A stretch of DNA of 64,000 nucleotides from assembly GCA_030750975.1 (NCBI GenBank), contig JASMHC010000014.1, positions 434,001 to 498,000 of the forward strand. The letters are read 5' to 3'. The notes below the pieces were generated by a model. That model saw nothing but the letters and a program-made list of their open reading frames with translations, had not been told where the DNA came from and searched no databases. How positions within the stretch are numbered: position 1 is the stretch's first letter; each line of letters begins with the position of its first letter. The stretch comes from Paracoccaceae bacterium (GTDB lineage: Bacteria > Pseudomonadota > Alphaproteobacteria > Rhodobacterales > Rhodobacteraceae). This document shows positions 17,663 to 25,386 of this stretch, one piece after another. Made by a program: the position numbers and the translations under genes.

Positions 17663-18203
17663 TTTCATTTCCTTCTTTGCCGGGTCGTGGGGCAACACGC
17701 TCGCCGCGATCAAAAGCCTCCCAGCCTTCGCCGTTGAACAGATCAACGCCAAGCTGCGCGGCCACATATGCGAAATCGACATTCACCCAATTGTCGACGA
17801 TCTTGCCGTCAACGACTTTCCAAAAGTCCATATAGCGGATTTCCACCCGCTTGCCGGTGGGGGCAATTCCAAGAAACTCGCCTGAATGGGTGGCCTCTTG
17901 TCGGCCAAAGGCGGCGGCCCATTCGCCCATATAAAGGCGGGCTTCGTCGATACAGACCTTGTCGGAAAACGCCGCCTGAAAGGGGCGTTGCCAATTGTCC
18001 TGAAACTCTTTGAGGCCGGTCTTGGTGCCGCAGCCCTGGTTTCCCATCCAGCGGAAGCCTTCGGCAAAAAACTCGCCTATGTCGTTGATGCGGTGATCAT
18101 TCAGACCATCCACCATGCCTTCGATAACGGCACGGGTTTCTGCGGTTTTGGTGATGTCGGTGTCGCGGGTCAGAACCGCTTGTTCGGGGCGTGAACCTTT
18201 CAT
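17652..18203 (-). CDS. Single-domain SnoaL-like (ester cyclase-type) protein
   Basis: A 183-residue protein with one SnoaL-like domain. Typical parts are [31 protein letters not shown] at the N-terminus and [40 protein letters not shown], the last ending the barrel as in ester cyclases of this fold. It is half the length of the other three relatives in the island. It lies between the GMC oxidase and the HisD-like gene, overlapping the latter by 11 bp. The function is unknown beyond the fold. Confidence 0.78.
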   Translation of the reverse strand: MKGSRPEQAVLTRDTDITKTAETRAVIEGMVDGLNDHRINDIGEFFAEGFRWMGNQGCGTKTGLKEFQDNWQRPFQAAFSDKVCIDEARLYMGEWAAAFGRQEATHSGEFLGIAPTGKRVEIRYMDFWKVVDGKIVDNWVNVDFAYVAAQLGVDLFNGEGWEAFDRGERVAPRPGKEGNENGD

Positions 18204-18327
18204 CTGGTCTCTCCTGTTTGAATGCGTTTGGAATTTGTCAGGGGTGCTGCGCGTCCCGTTATGAAATCCCTTGGCATCCTGTTCAGGGCCGGATGGCGTG
18301 ACATGAATGAATTGCGGGCGGAGGAAC

Positions 18328-19809
18328 TCATGCGGCGTCCTCTGCGATGAATTCTGCGCCCTTCCAGCCGATCATCATCGACGGGGCGTTGGTGTTGGCC
18401 GAGGTCACGGCGGGCATGATGCTGGCATCCGCGACCCAAAGGTTTTCGGTACTTTCGACCTTCAGGCGGCTTGAAACGGGACCGCCCATCCTAAGCGTGC
18501 CGACCGGATGGTAGGCGGTGCCGCACGTGTTGCGAATGTGGGTTTTCAACGCTTCGCCGGTGACGGCCTCGGACGGGAAAATCTCTGCTCCCCGGCGCGG
18601 ACCGAAATCAGCGTCCCGCAACAGGGTTCGCAGGCGTACGACCCCTTCCGCCATTGTTTCGAGATCGCTTTCATCCCGGAAAAGCCCAAGGTCGATGACA
18701 GGGGCGGCGTTGGGGTCTTTTGACGCCAGCCGAAAGCTGCCGCGCGATTTGGGGCGGCAAAGGCAGATATCCGCGAAATATCCCGCTTTCATCGGGAATT
18801 TCGGGCCTTGGTGGGCAAGATAGAACGGAATGAAATGGGTTTGCACATCGGGGAGGTCATCCGTTCCCCGCGCGTTGAAGAACAGGCCGCCTTCGACCGT
18901 GGGCGAGGCCAGCGCCCCTGCCCTTCGCAACCCATAGTTCAGCGGGGCGAGCGCCCAGCTTAGCCATTGGCGGGGTTCCAGACCATAGCCCGACCCGGGG
19001 CCTTCGAAGTGCAATCCGATACCGGGATGATCGTGCAGATTTTCGCCAACTTCGGGCGCGTCCTGTCGGGTATCGATACCAAGCGCGGTCAGGTGATCCT
19101 TGGGACCGATCCCCGAGCGCATCAGGATCGCGGGGCTGGCGACCGACCCCGCTGAAAGGATCACACCTTTGGCGACACGGATTTCGCTGCCATCGGCAAG
19201 GACTGCGCCGACCGCTTTGTCACCTTGCCAGATCAGGCGATCGACGTTGCAGCCGGTGCGGACCTCAATATCGTGACGGGTGCGCAGAAAGGCCCGCGCC
19301 GCCGAATTTCGACGTCCGTTGATCAGGTTATAGGAAAACACGCCCGCGCTTTCATGTTCGGGCGTCGGGGTGGTGTCGGGGAAGATACCTGTCAGTCCAC
19401 GGGTCAGCTTGTGGGCAGTTTTCAGCGGGGTTGGGCGCAACTTGGCCTCAACCGCCTGGAAGGCAGGTTCGACATCGGCAAAGCGCCAGCCTGGGACGTT
19501 CCAACTGTCAAAATCATCCTTGCGGCCCCGGAACCAGACCATCGAGTTGATCGAGCCTGATCCACCGACCATACGCCCACGCGGGACAGTGATTTGACGG
19601 TTGCCCGCGCATTCCTGCGGGCTGGTCTTGAACTGCCAGTCACGGCTGCTTCCCATCAGCCAGACTAGGCCCATGGGTATCGTGACCAGCGGGTGCACCT
19701 CGCTCGGCCCCGCCTCAATCACAATGACCGATCCGGCCTCGCGCCGCGCAAGTTCGGCGGCGAGTACGCACCCCGAAGAGCCTGCGCCGATGACGAGGTA
19801 ATCCCGCAT
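18328..19809 (-). CDS. GMC-family FAD oxidoreductase
   Basis: A 493-residue flavoprotein of the glucose-methanol-choline family. It opens with the dinucleotide motif YLVIGAGSSGCVLAAELA and carries the GMC signatures PRGRMVGGSGSINSMVWFRG and GVILSAGSVASPAILMRSGIGP. The C-terminal active-site region CGTAYHPVGTLRMGG supplies the usual catalytic His, followed by NLWVADASIMPAVTSANTNAPSMMI. Members oxidise alcohol groups of sugars, polyols, choline or terpenoids. It probably performs the first oxidation after import. Its start codon shares one base with the stop of the permease gene (TAATG). Confidence 0.92.
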   Translation of the reverse strand: MRDYLVIGAGSSGCVLAAELARREAGSVIVIEAGPSEVHPLVTIPMGLVWLMGSSRDWQFKTSPQECAGNRQITVPRGRMVGGSGSINSMVWFRGRKDDFDSWNVPGWRFADVEPAFQAVEAKLRPTPLKTAHKLTRGLTGIFPDTTPTPEHESAGVFSYNLINGRRNSAARAFLRTRHDIEVRTGCNVDRLIWQGDKAVGAVLADGSEIRVAKGVILSAGSVASPAILMRSGIGPKDHLTALGIDTRQDAPEVGENLHDHPGIGLHFEGPGSGYGLEPRQWLSWALAPLNYGLRRAGALASPTVEGGLFFNARGTDDLPDVQTHFIPFYLAHQGPKFPMKAGYFADICLCRPKSRGSFRLASKDPNAAPVIDLGLFRDESDLETMAEGVVRLRTLLRDADFGPRRGAEIFPSEAVTGEALKTHIRNTCGTAYHPVGTLRMGGPVSSRLKVESTENLWVADASIMPAVTSANTNAPSMMIGWKGAEFIAEDAA

Positions 19810-20690
19810 TACCCTTTCACCGCCCCTGCGGTCAGGCCCGAAACGATCTGGCGCTGGAAGAACAGGATCAGCACGAACAAAGGCGCGGTGGCCGAAACAA
19901 CGGCGGCGACAGCGAACATGATGTTGCCTTGCACCTGCACCGAACCAAGGAAACTGGCAACAGCCGGCACCATGGTTTCGTTTGGCTTGCTTAGAAGCAT
20001 CGACGTCACCGCATAATCGTTATAGGCCAGCAAAAAACTGAACAGACCCGTGGTGATCACCCCCGGCCACATCACCGGCACGATCACGTGCCAGAAGGCC
20101 TGAAAACGGGTGCAGCCATCGACCATGGCGCTTTCGTCCATATCCTTGGGGATATTCTTGAAAAACGAATGCAACATCCAAAGGGTGAACGGCTGGTTGA
20201 TTGCCACAAGAACAATGATCGCAGTGCCTTTCAGCCCCCAGACGTTCCATTCAAAGAAGGGCAGCATATAGCCCGAAACCAAAGTGATATGCGGCATTGC
20301 GCGGAAGATCAGCGCGGCCATCAAAATCCAGAACGCATAGCGGAAACCGGAACGGGCCAGCGCATAGCCACCCAATGTTCCGAAAGTTAGAGAGATGATC
20401 ACGGTAAAGAACACGATCACCGTGGTGTTCAGGACGTTCTTCCAAAACGACTCTTGCACCCAGGCGCCGATATATCCGTTGGCCGTGAAGGCTCCGCCGG
20501 TTTCGCGGGTGGTGAATACGCCGTAGATCGCGTTGGTCCAATCGGCCTTTGAGAAGAAATCACCCTGCACCTTGAAGCTGCCCCAGAACGTCCAGAGGAA
20601 CGGGAAGGCCGCGATGATCAACCATACCCCTACAAGCACGTAAGAGACGATTTTAAGTGTTGTGAGACGGGATTCTGCCTTGGTTGCCAT
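19809..20690 (-). CDS. ABC transporter permease, MalG-type
   Basis: A 293-residue inner-membrane protein with six predicted helices. The cytoplasmic EAA loop is visible as ESAMVDGCTRFQAFWHVIVPVMWPG, the contact site for the ATPase. It ends in the basic sequence FFQRQIVSGLTAGAVKG typical of MalG/UgpE-like permeases. It pairs with the 20703-21734 permease (12-bp spacing) to make a CUT1-type importer channel. That family carries oligosaccharides, polyols, glycosides and related solutes. Confidence 0.93.
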   Translation of the reverse strand: MATKAESRLTTLKIVSYVLVGVWLIIAAFPFLWTFWGSFKVQGDFFSKADWTNAIYGVFTTRETGGAFTANGYIGAWVQESFWKNVLNTTVIVFFTVIISLTFGTLGGYALARSGFRYAFWILMAALIFRAMPHITLVSGYMLPFFEWNVWGLKGTAIIVLVAINQPFTLWMLHSFFKNIPKDMDESAMVDGCTRFQAFWHVIVPVMWPGVITTGLFSFLLAYNDYAVTSMLLSKPNETMVPAVASFLGSVQVQGNIMFAVAAVVSATAPLFVLILFFQRQIVSGLTAGAVKG

Positions 20691-20702
20691 ATCATCGTCT
20701 CC

Positions 20703-21734
20703 TTAGTGGGAAGTGGCGTTGAAATCGCGCCATGTGCGGATCACAACAGGCGTCAGAAGGATTGCCACGCCAATGATGGTCAGGATCGAGGTGGCGCCCG
20801 CCGAGGCGTATAGCGGATTACCCGCTTCGCGCAGATCGCTTAGGATGAAGGTGCTAAGCGATTGCGCATGGGCTTCGGCCTGAAAACTGACGATCGGTTC
20901 GAATACGCGGAAATTATCCATCAAAAGCATGAGTGTCACGAAAGACACCAGCGGCATCAGGTGGGGCACCACAACGCTGATCATGGTTTGCCACTTGCTG
21001 GCACCATCCACGCGGGCGGCCTCAAGCGTATCCTGCGGCACGGTCTGAAGACCTGCATAAAAGGTGATGAAACTGAAGGGAAGCGTGTGCCAGATACCAT
21101 AGATTATCAGGGCGATCCACATCAGCGGGGTCGAGGATTTGATCGTCAGGTTCGGATCATTGAAGATGTTTTGCAGGGTCGCGCCGATGATACCTTCGCC
21201 GTCAAGCATCCATGACAGGATCATCGAGCCAACGATGGTTGCGACAAGGAAAGGCAAAAGCGAGATGAATATCGCCACTCCGCGCATGGCCCTGGGCAGA
21301 TTGTTTACGCCGACAGCGACTGCAAGGCCGAAGACCAGAACCGCCGGGGTCACGATGAACGTATATGTCAGGGTGAAGATCAGGGCCTTGTAGAATTTAA
21401 GGTCCATCAGCCCATTAAAAAAGGATTTCAGACCATTGGATTCCCGCCAGATTTCGGCGACTTCGGCCGTGGCAAGGTGCGAGCGGTCAAAATAGGTGCC
21501 CAGCCCATTGAAGCGTCCGAGCGGTTGCGCCTCTCTCAGGGCGGCGGTCGCCTCGGCATCGATCGAGGTTGTCGGCGTACACCCGAAAGGGCCACAGCTT
21601 TCCGACACCACCAGAACCTGTTCATGTTCAACGAAAAGCGATTGGATCAGGACCGAAACAATCGGTAACGCAATGAACAGGATCATGGCCGATAAAGTCG
21701 GCAGGATGAACCAGAAGAACGTGCGGTGTTTCAT
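20703..21734 (-). CDS. ABC transporter permease, MalF-type
   Basis: A 343-residue permease. The first helix (FFWFILPTLSAMILFIALPIVSVLIQSLF) is followed by a periplasmic loop of about 90 residues with two Cys in SESCGPFGCTP, a possible disulfide. The EAA motif is LEAARVDGASKWQTMISVVVPHLMP. The enlarged first loop is a MalF-like trait. It is the partner of the MalG-type permease just downstream. Confidence 0.93.
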   Translation of the reverse strand: MKHRTFFWFILPTLSAMILFIALPIVSVLIQSLFVEHEQVLVVSESCGPFGCTPTTSIDAEATAALREAQPLGRFNGLGTYFDRSHLATAEVAEIWRESNGLKSFFNGLMDLKFYKALIFTLTYTFIVTPAVLVFGLAVAVGVNNLPRAMRGVAIFISLLPFLVATIVGSMILSWMLDGEGIIGATLQNIFNDPNLTIKSSTPLMWIALIIYGIWHTLPFSFITFYAGLQTVPQDTLEAARVDGASKWQTMISVVVPHLMPLVSFVTLMLLMDNFRVFEPIVSFQAEAHAQSLSTFILSDLREAGNPLYASAGATSILTIIGVAILLTPVVIRTWRDFNATSH

Positions 21735-21806
21735 TGCTCGGACCTTTGTAAGGAAATTCGAGGGGGAAAGGGGCCATCGCTGGCCCCCTTCCGAGGGAGA
21801 GACTTC

Positions 21807-23060
21807 TTAGTTCAGAAAGCCTGCTTCTTTTGCCGCGGTCACGTAAGCTGCTTCCACATCTGCCAAAGCGTCTTCCGCGCTTTCGGTGCCTTTGTAGAAA
21901 TCAACCAGTTCCGAGCCCAATGCGTTGTGCATGAAGTTGATATACGGGATCATCGGATATGGCTTGGCGCCGCCTGCTGCGGTTGCCGAAACGCCCGCTG
22001 CCGCCGGACCAGGCTGGAAGCCGTCGATCAGCCAGATGGCCTTGTCGTTGTTCTCAACCATCAGATCCGCATTCAGACCGCTGACCAGAGCCGCGAACGA
22101 AGCTTCTGCATCTGCGTCGGGAATGTTTTTGGCAATGGTGATACCATCCCACCACAGCGTTGCCGCCGGGATCGATCCGCCGCCTGCGGTTGGGGCCGCC
22201 GAAAGAACCGTGTTTTCGGTCACTTCCGCAGTGGAACCTTCGTCATCCAGAACCGCGCCACCGCGCGAACCCCACATGATCGCCATGGCGGCCTGACCGG
22301 CTTCCCAAAGCGCCTGCGTTTCGTTCGATGCGTGGCTCAGGAAATCGGGGTGGGTGTATTCAAGCAGCGACTTGATCGAGTTCAGCGCGGCAACACCTGC
22401 CGGCGAGTTCACGTTCGGCTCGGCTGTGCCTGGCTTGAACAGCTCGCCACCATTGGCAAAGAAGAACAGGTTGAACACCTCACCCACGTTCCAGCCAACT
22501 TTCATGTTCATCGCAATCGGATATTCCATGATGCCCGCTGCGCGGATTTTCTCGGCTGCGGCCACCATTTCTTCGACGGAAGACGGGATACCGTCGACGC
22601 CTGCTTGCTCAAGGATATCCGTGCGCGAGAACAGGTGCTGCGAGTTCGCCATGAATGCGACCGCCATGACGTTACCATCGATGGTGATCAACTGGCTTGG
22701 CTGAAGGTTTTGGCCATATTTTTCGACCAGATCGTTCAGTGGGCGAACCAGATCGTCATTCATCAGCTGGGTCAAGGTCGAGTTTGCGACGATGACGCTG
22801 GTGTATTCCGCCGGGTTGGGCGTCAGCGCCTGGTTCATCATATCGCGGGTGTTGTCACGCAAGTTGATGGTGAACTCGCCCGCGCCCGACGCACAATTGG
22901 CTTCGGCAGCACCTGCGACGGCCTGAATGGCCGGGAAGTCCGATCCCAGGATGCGAACTGAGGCACCATCCGGTCCGCAATTCGCATTCGCGTCTGCATA
23001 GGCAGCGGTGCCAAGAAGTGCCGACATTGCGCCAGCGACGACTACTTTCTTTAGAAACAT
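21807..23060 (-). CDS. Sugar-type ABC substrate-binding protein
   Basis: A 417-residue periplasmic binding protein of the extracellular solute-binding family 1. The start at 23060 opens a signal peptide (MFLKKVVVAGAMSALLGTAAYA). The body shows the usual order: SQLITIDGNVMAVAFMANSQHLFSRTDILEQAGVDGIPSSVEEMVAAAEKI, then AMAIMWGSRGG and PYINFMHNALGSE. Ligand-contacting aromatics cannot be named without a structure. It lies behind two mRNA hairpins, which may raise its level over the ATPase. Confidence 0.93.
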   Translation of the reverse strand: MFLKKVVVAGAMSALLGTAAYADANANCGPDGASVRILGSDFPAIQAVAGAAEANCASGAGEFTINLRDNTRDMMNQALTPNPAEYTSVIVANSTLTQLMNDDLVRPLNDLVEKYGQNLQPSQLITIDGNVMAVAFMANSQHLFSRTDILEQAGVDGIPSSVEEMVAAAEKIRAAGIMEYPIAMNMKVGWNVGEVFNLFFFANGGELFKPGTAEPNVNSPAGVAALNSIKSLLEYTHPDFLSHASNETQALWEAGQAAMAIMWGSRGGAVLDDEGSTAEVTENTVLSAAPTAGGGSIPAATLWWDGITIAKNIPDADAEASFAALVSGLNADLMVENNDKAIWLIDGFQPGPAAAGVSATAAGGAKPYPMIPYINFMHNALGSELVDFYKGTESAEDALADVEAAYVTAAKEAGFLN

Positions 23061-23086
23061 GTTAATCTCCCTGTTTCCTGTTTCTT

Positions 23087-23138
23087 CGGATGCGTCTTGC
23101 AACCACGCATCCGTTTTCATGCCTCTGCTTGCGCAGAG
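23087..23138 (-). promoter_or_regulatory. Two intercistronic hairpins before the binding-protein gene
   Basis: In the transcript, CTCTGC-GCAA-GCAGAG (23138-23123) has a GNRA-type tetraloop. It is followed by CGGATGCGT with a 9-base loop and ACGCATCCG (23113-23087). Neither has a T tract. Stable hairpins at this position in ABC operons often protect or process mRNA, so that the binding protein is made in excess. Confidence 0.6.
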
Positions 23139-23152
23139 ACAAACCAAAGGGG

Positions 23153-24202
23153 TTAGTCCCCCACACGCTCGCCTGTTTGGGCATCAAACAGGTGGCAGTG
23201 TTCCATCGGCACCCTGATCGAGACGGTGTCCCCGATTTCGGCGCGGTAGTTTTTGTCGGCCTTGACGCTGACCAGCGCGCCGCCGATGCGGACCGAGACC
23301 ATGGTCGCCTCGCCCAGCAGTTCCATCGTGTAGATCGGTGCGTTGATCTGGCCGCCGCTTGCGACAACCTCGGCGTCTTCGGCGCGGAACCCCAGCGTGG
23401 TTGGCCCGTCAGGCGCACCAAGGCCCGCGACTTCCACGCCCTCGGCCCTGAAAGACCCCCCGTTCAGTTCGCCATCCATCAGGTTCATCGCCGGGTTGCC
23501 GATAAAGCTGGCCACAAAGGCGTTGGCCGGGCGGTCGTAAATCTCGGTCGGGCTACCAACCTGCTGCACCACGCCCTGTTTCATCACCACAACGCGATCC
23601 GCAAGGGTCATCGCTTCGATCTGATCATGGGTCACATAGATCGTCGTGACCGCCAGTTCATGGGAAAGGTTCTTGATCTGCGCCCGCGTAGATACCCGCA
23701 ATTTCGCGTCGAGGTTCGACAGCGGTTCGTCCATCAAAAACACGTTCGGTTCGCGCACGATCGCGCGGGCAAGCGCGACGCGCTGACGCTGACCGCCGGA
23801 CAATTCCGCCGGCTTGCGATGCAGGAAATCATCCAGCTCAACCATGGCCGAGGCGCGGCGCACCCGTTCGTCATGAGATTTGGGATCAATCCCGCGCACC
23901 TTCAAAGGAAAGCGGATGTTTTCATACACGTTCATGTTCGGGTAAAGCGCGTAGCTTTGGAACACCATCGCCACATCGCGATCCTTGGGCTCCAGATCAT
24001 TGACGCGGGTGCCGTCGATCAGAATGTCGCCACCGGTGGCGTCTTCCAGCCCTGCAATCATCCGCATGGTGGTGGTCTTGCCGCAGCCCGAAGGGCCAAG
24101 CAGCACCAGAAACTCTTTATCCGCAATCGTCAGATCAAAGTTGTCCACACCAACAAAGCTGCCCCAACGCTTGGAAATGTTCTTGAGTTGGATTTCGGCC
24201 AT
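23153..24202 (-). CDS. ABC transporter ATPase, UgpC/MalK-type
   Basis: A 349-residue ATPase and the first gene of the operon. Walker A GPSGCGKTT is at residues 36-44, then LSGGQRQRVALARA (signature), VFLMDEPLSNLD (Walker B) and the switch His in YVTHDQIE. The C-terminal TOBE/MalK-like domain follows (GFRAEDAEV, MELLGEATMVSVRIGG). A strong GGGAGG ribosome-binding site precedes the ATG. ATPase-first order is less common in CUT1 operons. The promoter region upstream is shared with the divergent SnoaL-like gene. Confidence 0.95.
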   Translation of the reverse strand: MAEIQLKNISKRWGSFVGVDNFDLTIADKEFLVLLGPSGCGKTTTMRMIAGLEDATGGDILIDGTRVNDLEPKDRDVAMVFQSYALYPNMNVYENIRFPLKVRGIDPKSHDERVRRASAMVELDDFLHRKPAELSGGQRQRVALARAIVREPNVFLMDEPLSNLDAKLRVSTRAQIKNLSHELAVTTIYVTHDQIEAMTLADRVVVMKQGVVQQVGSPTEIYDRPANAFVASFIGNPAMNLMDGELNGGSFRAEGVEVAGLGAPDGPTTLGFRAEDAEVVASGGQINAPIYTMELLGEATMVSVRIGGALVSVKADKNYRAEIGDTVSIRVPMEHCHLFDAQTGERVGD

Positions 24203-24236
24203 GCAGGCACCTCCCGGATAGAATCGATGCGCGTCT

Positions 24237-24252
24237 TTGCATACGCTTGCAA
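24237..24252. promoter_or_regulatory. LacI-type operator O1
   Basis: TTGCATACGCTTGCAA is a 16-bp near-palindrome with central CG and TTGCA/TGCAA half-sites, a form typical of LacI-family operators. It lies 35-50 bp upstream of the ATPase start. It is the exact reverse complement of O2. Confidence 0.8.
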
Positions 24253-24290
24253 AAGGCTAGACTTGGATGCATGAATTTGGCAAGAAGTTT

Positions 24291-24306
24291 TTGCAAGCGT
24301 ATGCAA
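24291..24306. promoter_or_regulatory. LacI-type operator O2
   Basis: TTGCAAGCGTATGCAA, the exact inverse of O1, lies 22-37 bp upstream of the divergent SnoaL-like start. The centres of O1 and O2 are 54 bp apart, close to five helical turns, so one repressor tetramer could close a loop over both promoters. Confidence 0.8.
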
Positions 24307-24327
24307 TTTTGATCAAGCGGAGGCCGC

Positions 24328-25332
24328 ATGGCGGATTTTCAGACAGAAAAACAAGTGGTTCGCGATTATTATTCGGCTCTGGACAGCGCCGAGCCTGCGT
24401 TAATCCCGCAGGTGATGAAAAAATTTGTGGCATCGAATTGCCTCTGGAGGGGATTTCACCCCTTCAACGAGATCGAAGATCCGGATCAAGTTGCGGCCGA
24501 ATTCTGGCAACCTTTGCGCAAATCATTAACGCGCCTGCAACGACGCCAGGACGTCTTTATGGCAGGCCTGAATGAAACCGATGGTTTCCGGTCGGTTTGG
24601 GTCGTGTCGATGGGCCATCTTATGGGACTGTTTGACAAGGCCTGGCTGGGCATAGCCCCGACACGCAAGATGGCCTTCCTGCGCTATTGCGAATTCAACC
24701 GTGTCGAAGCTGGCAAAATCGTCGAGACCGCCATGTATTTCGACATTCCGCATCTCATGATGCAAACCGGCCTGAACCCTTTCCCCCCGCAAACCGCCGC
24801 GCATCTGGTTCAACCCGGTCCGGTGACCCATGACGGGCTGTTGTTTGACGCCCAGCCGGACGCTGAAGGTCGCGCTACCCTGGCCGCGATCAATGCGATG
24901 ATCGGCGATCTTGGAACCTGGCAGCTTGGCCTGCCGCTTGAAGAAGAGCTGGCCCGCACCTGGACGGATGACATGATCTGGTGGGGACCGGCGGGGATCG
25001 GTGCGACCTACACGATCGAGCGCTACGCAAAGCAACATTCCGGCCCGTTTCGCGCGGCCTTCACCGACCGCTCAAAAACCAAACACCTGTGCCGCATGGC
25101 CGAGGGTCACTATGGTGGTTTCTTTGGCTGGCCCAATTTCACGGCGCGACACACCGGAGGCTTCATGGGGATGCCCGCCAGCGAGACACCCGGAGAAATG
25201 CGCGTGATCGACATCTATCGTCGCGACGGTGGCAAGCTTGCCGAAAACTGGATATTTATCGACCTTCTGCATTTCTGGAAAACCCAAGGGGTTGATATTC
25301 TGTCGCGGATGCAAACGGTTCCGCGCACGTGA
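24328..25332 (+). CDS. Tandem NTF2/SnoaL-like protein, divergent from the island operon
   Basis: A 334-residue protein with two SnoaL-like halves: about 1-160 (VVRDYYSALDSAEPALIPQVMKKFV, WLGIAPTRKMAFLRYCEFNRVEAGKIVETAMYFDI) and about 185-330 (TWTDDMIWWGPAGIGATYTIERYAKQHSGPF, GGFMGMPASETPGEMRVIDIYRRDGGKLAENWIFIDLLHFWKTQGVDIL). Its second half shares motif order with the 15219-16274 protein. GGAGG sits 5 bp before the ATG. The shared operator region shows it is co-regulated with the operon. The convergent neighbour is the FAD oxidase, 54 bp away. Confidence 0.8.
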   Translation: MADFQTEKQVVRDYYSALDSAEPALIPQVMKKFVASNCLWRGFHPFNEIEDPDQVAAEFWQPLRKSLTRLQRRQDVFMAGLNETDGFRSVWVVSMGHLMGLFDKAWLGIAPTRKMAFLRYCEFNRVEAGKIVETAMYFDIPHLMMQTGLNPFPPQTAAHLVQPGPVTHDGLLFDAQPDAEGRATLAAINAMIGDLGTWQLGLPLEEELARTWTDDMIWWGPAGIGATYTIERYAKQHSGPFRAAFTDRSKTKHLCRMAEGHYGGFFGWPNFTARHTGGFMGMPASETPGEMRVIDIYRRDGGKLAENWIFIDLLHFWKTQGVDILSRMQTVPRT

Positions 25333-25386
25333 GCCTGTGATCAAATCTTAGCGTCGCCAATGGTTTGGGTAAAATTTGCTGCCCGC

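Noticed and set aside
15306-17737. Two long plus-strand frames (355 and 344 codons) opposite the SnoaL-like and HisD-like genes
   Set aside because: The minus-strand proteins carry full family motifs. The plus-strand products do not, and they lack ribosome-binding sites.
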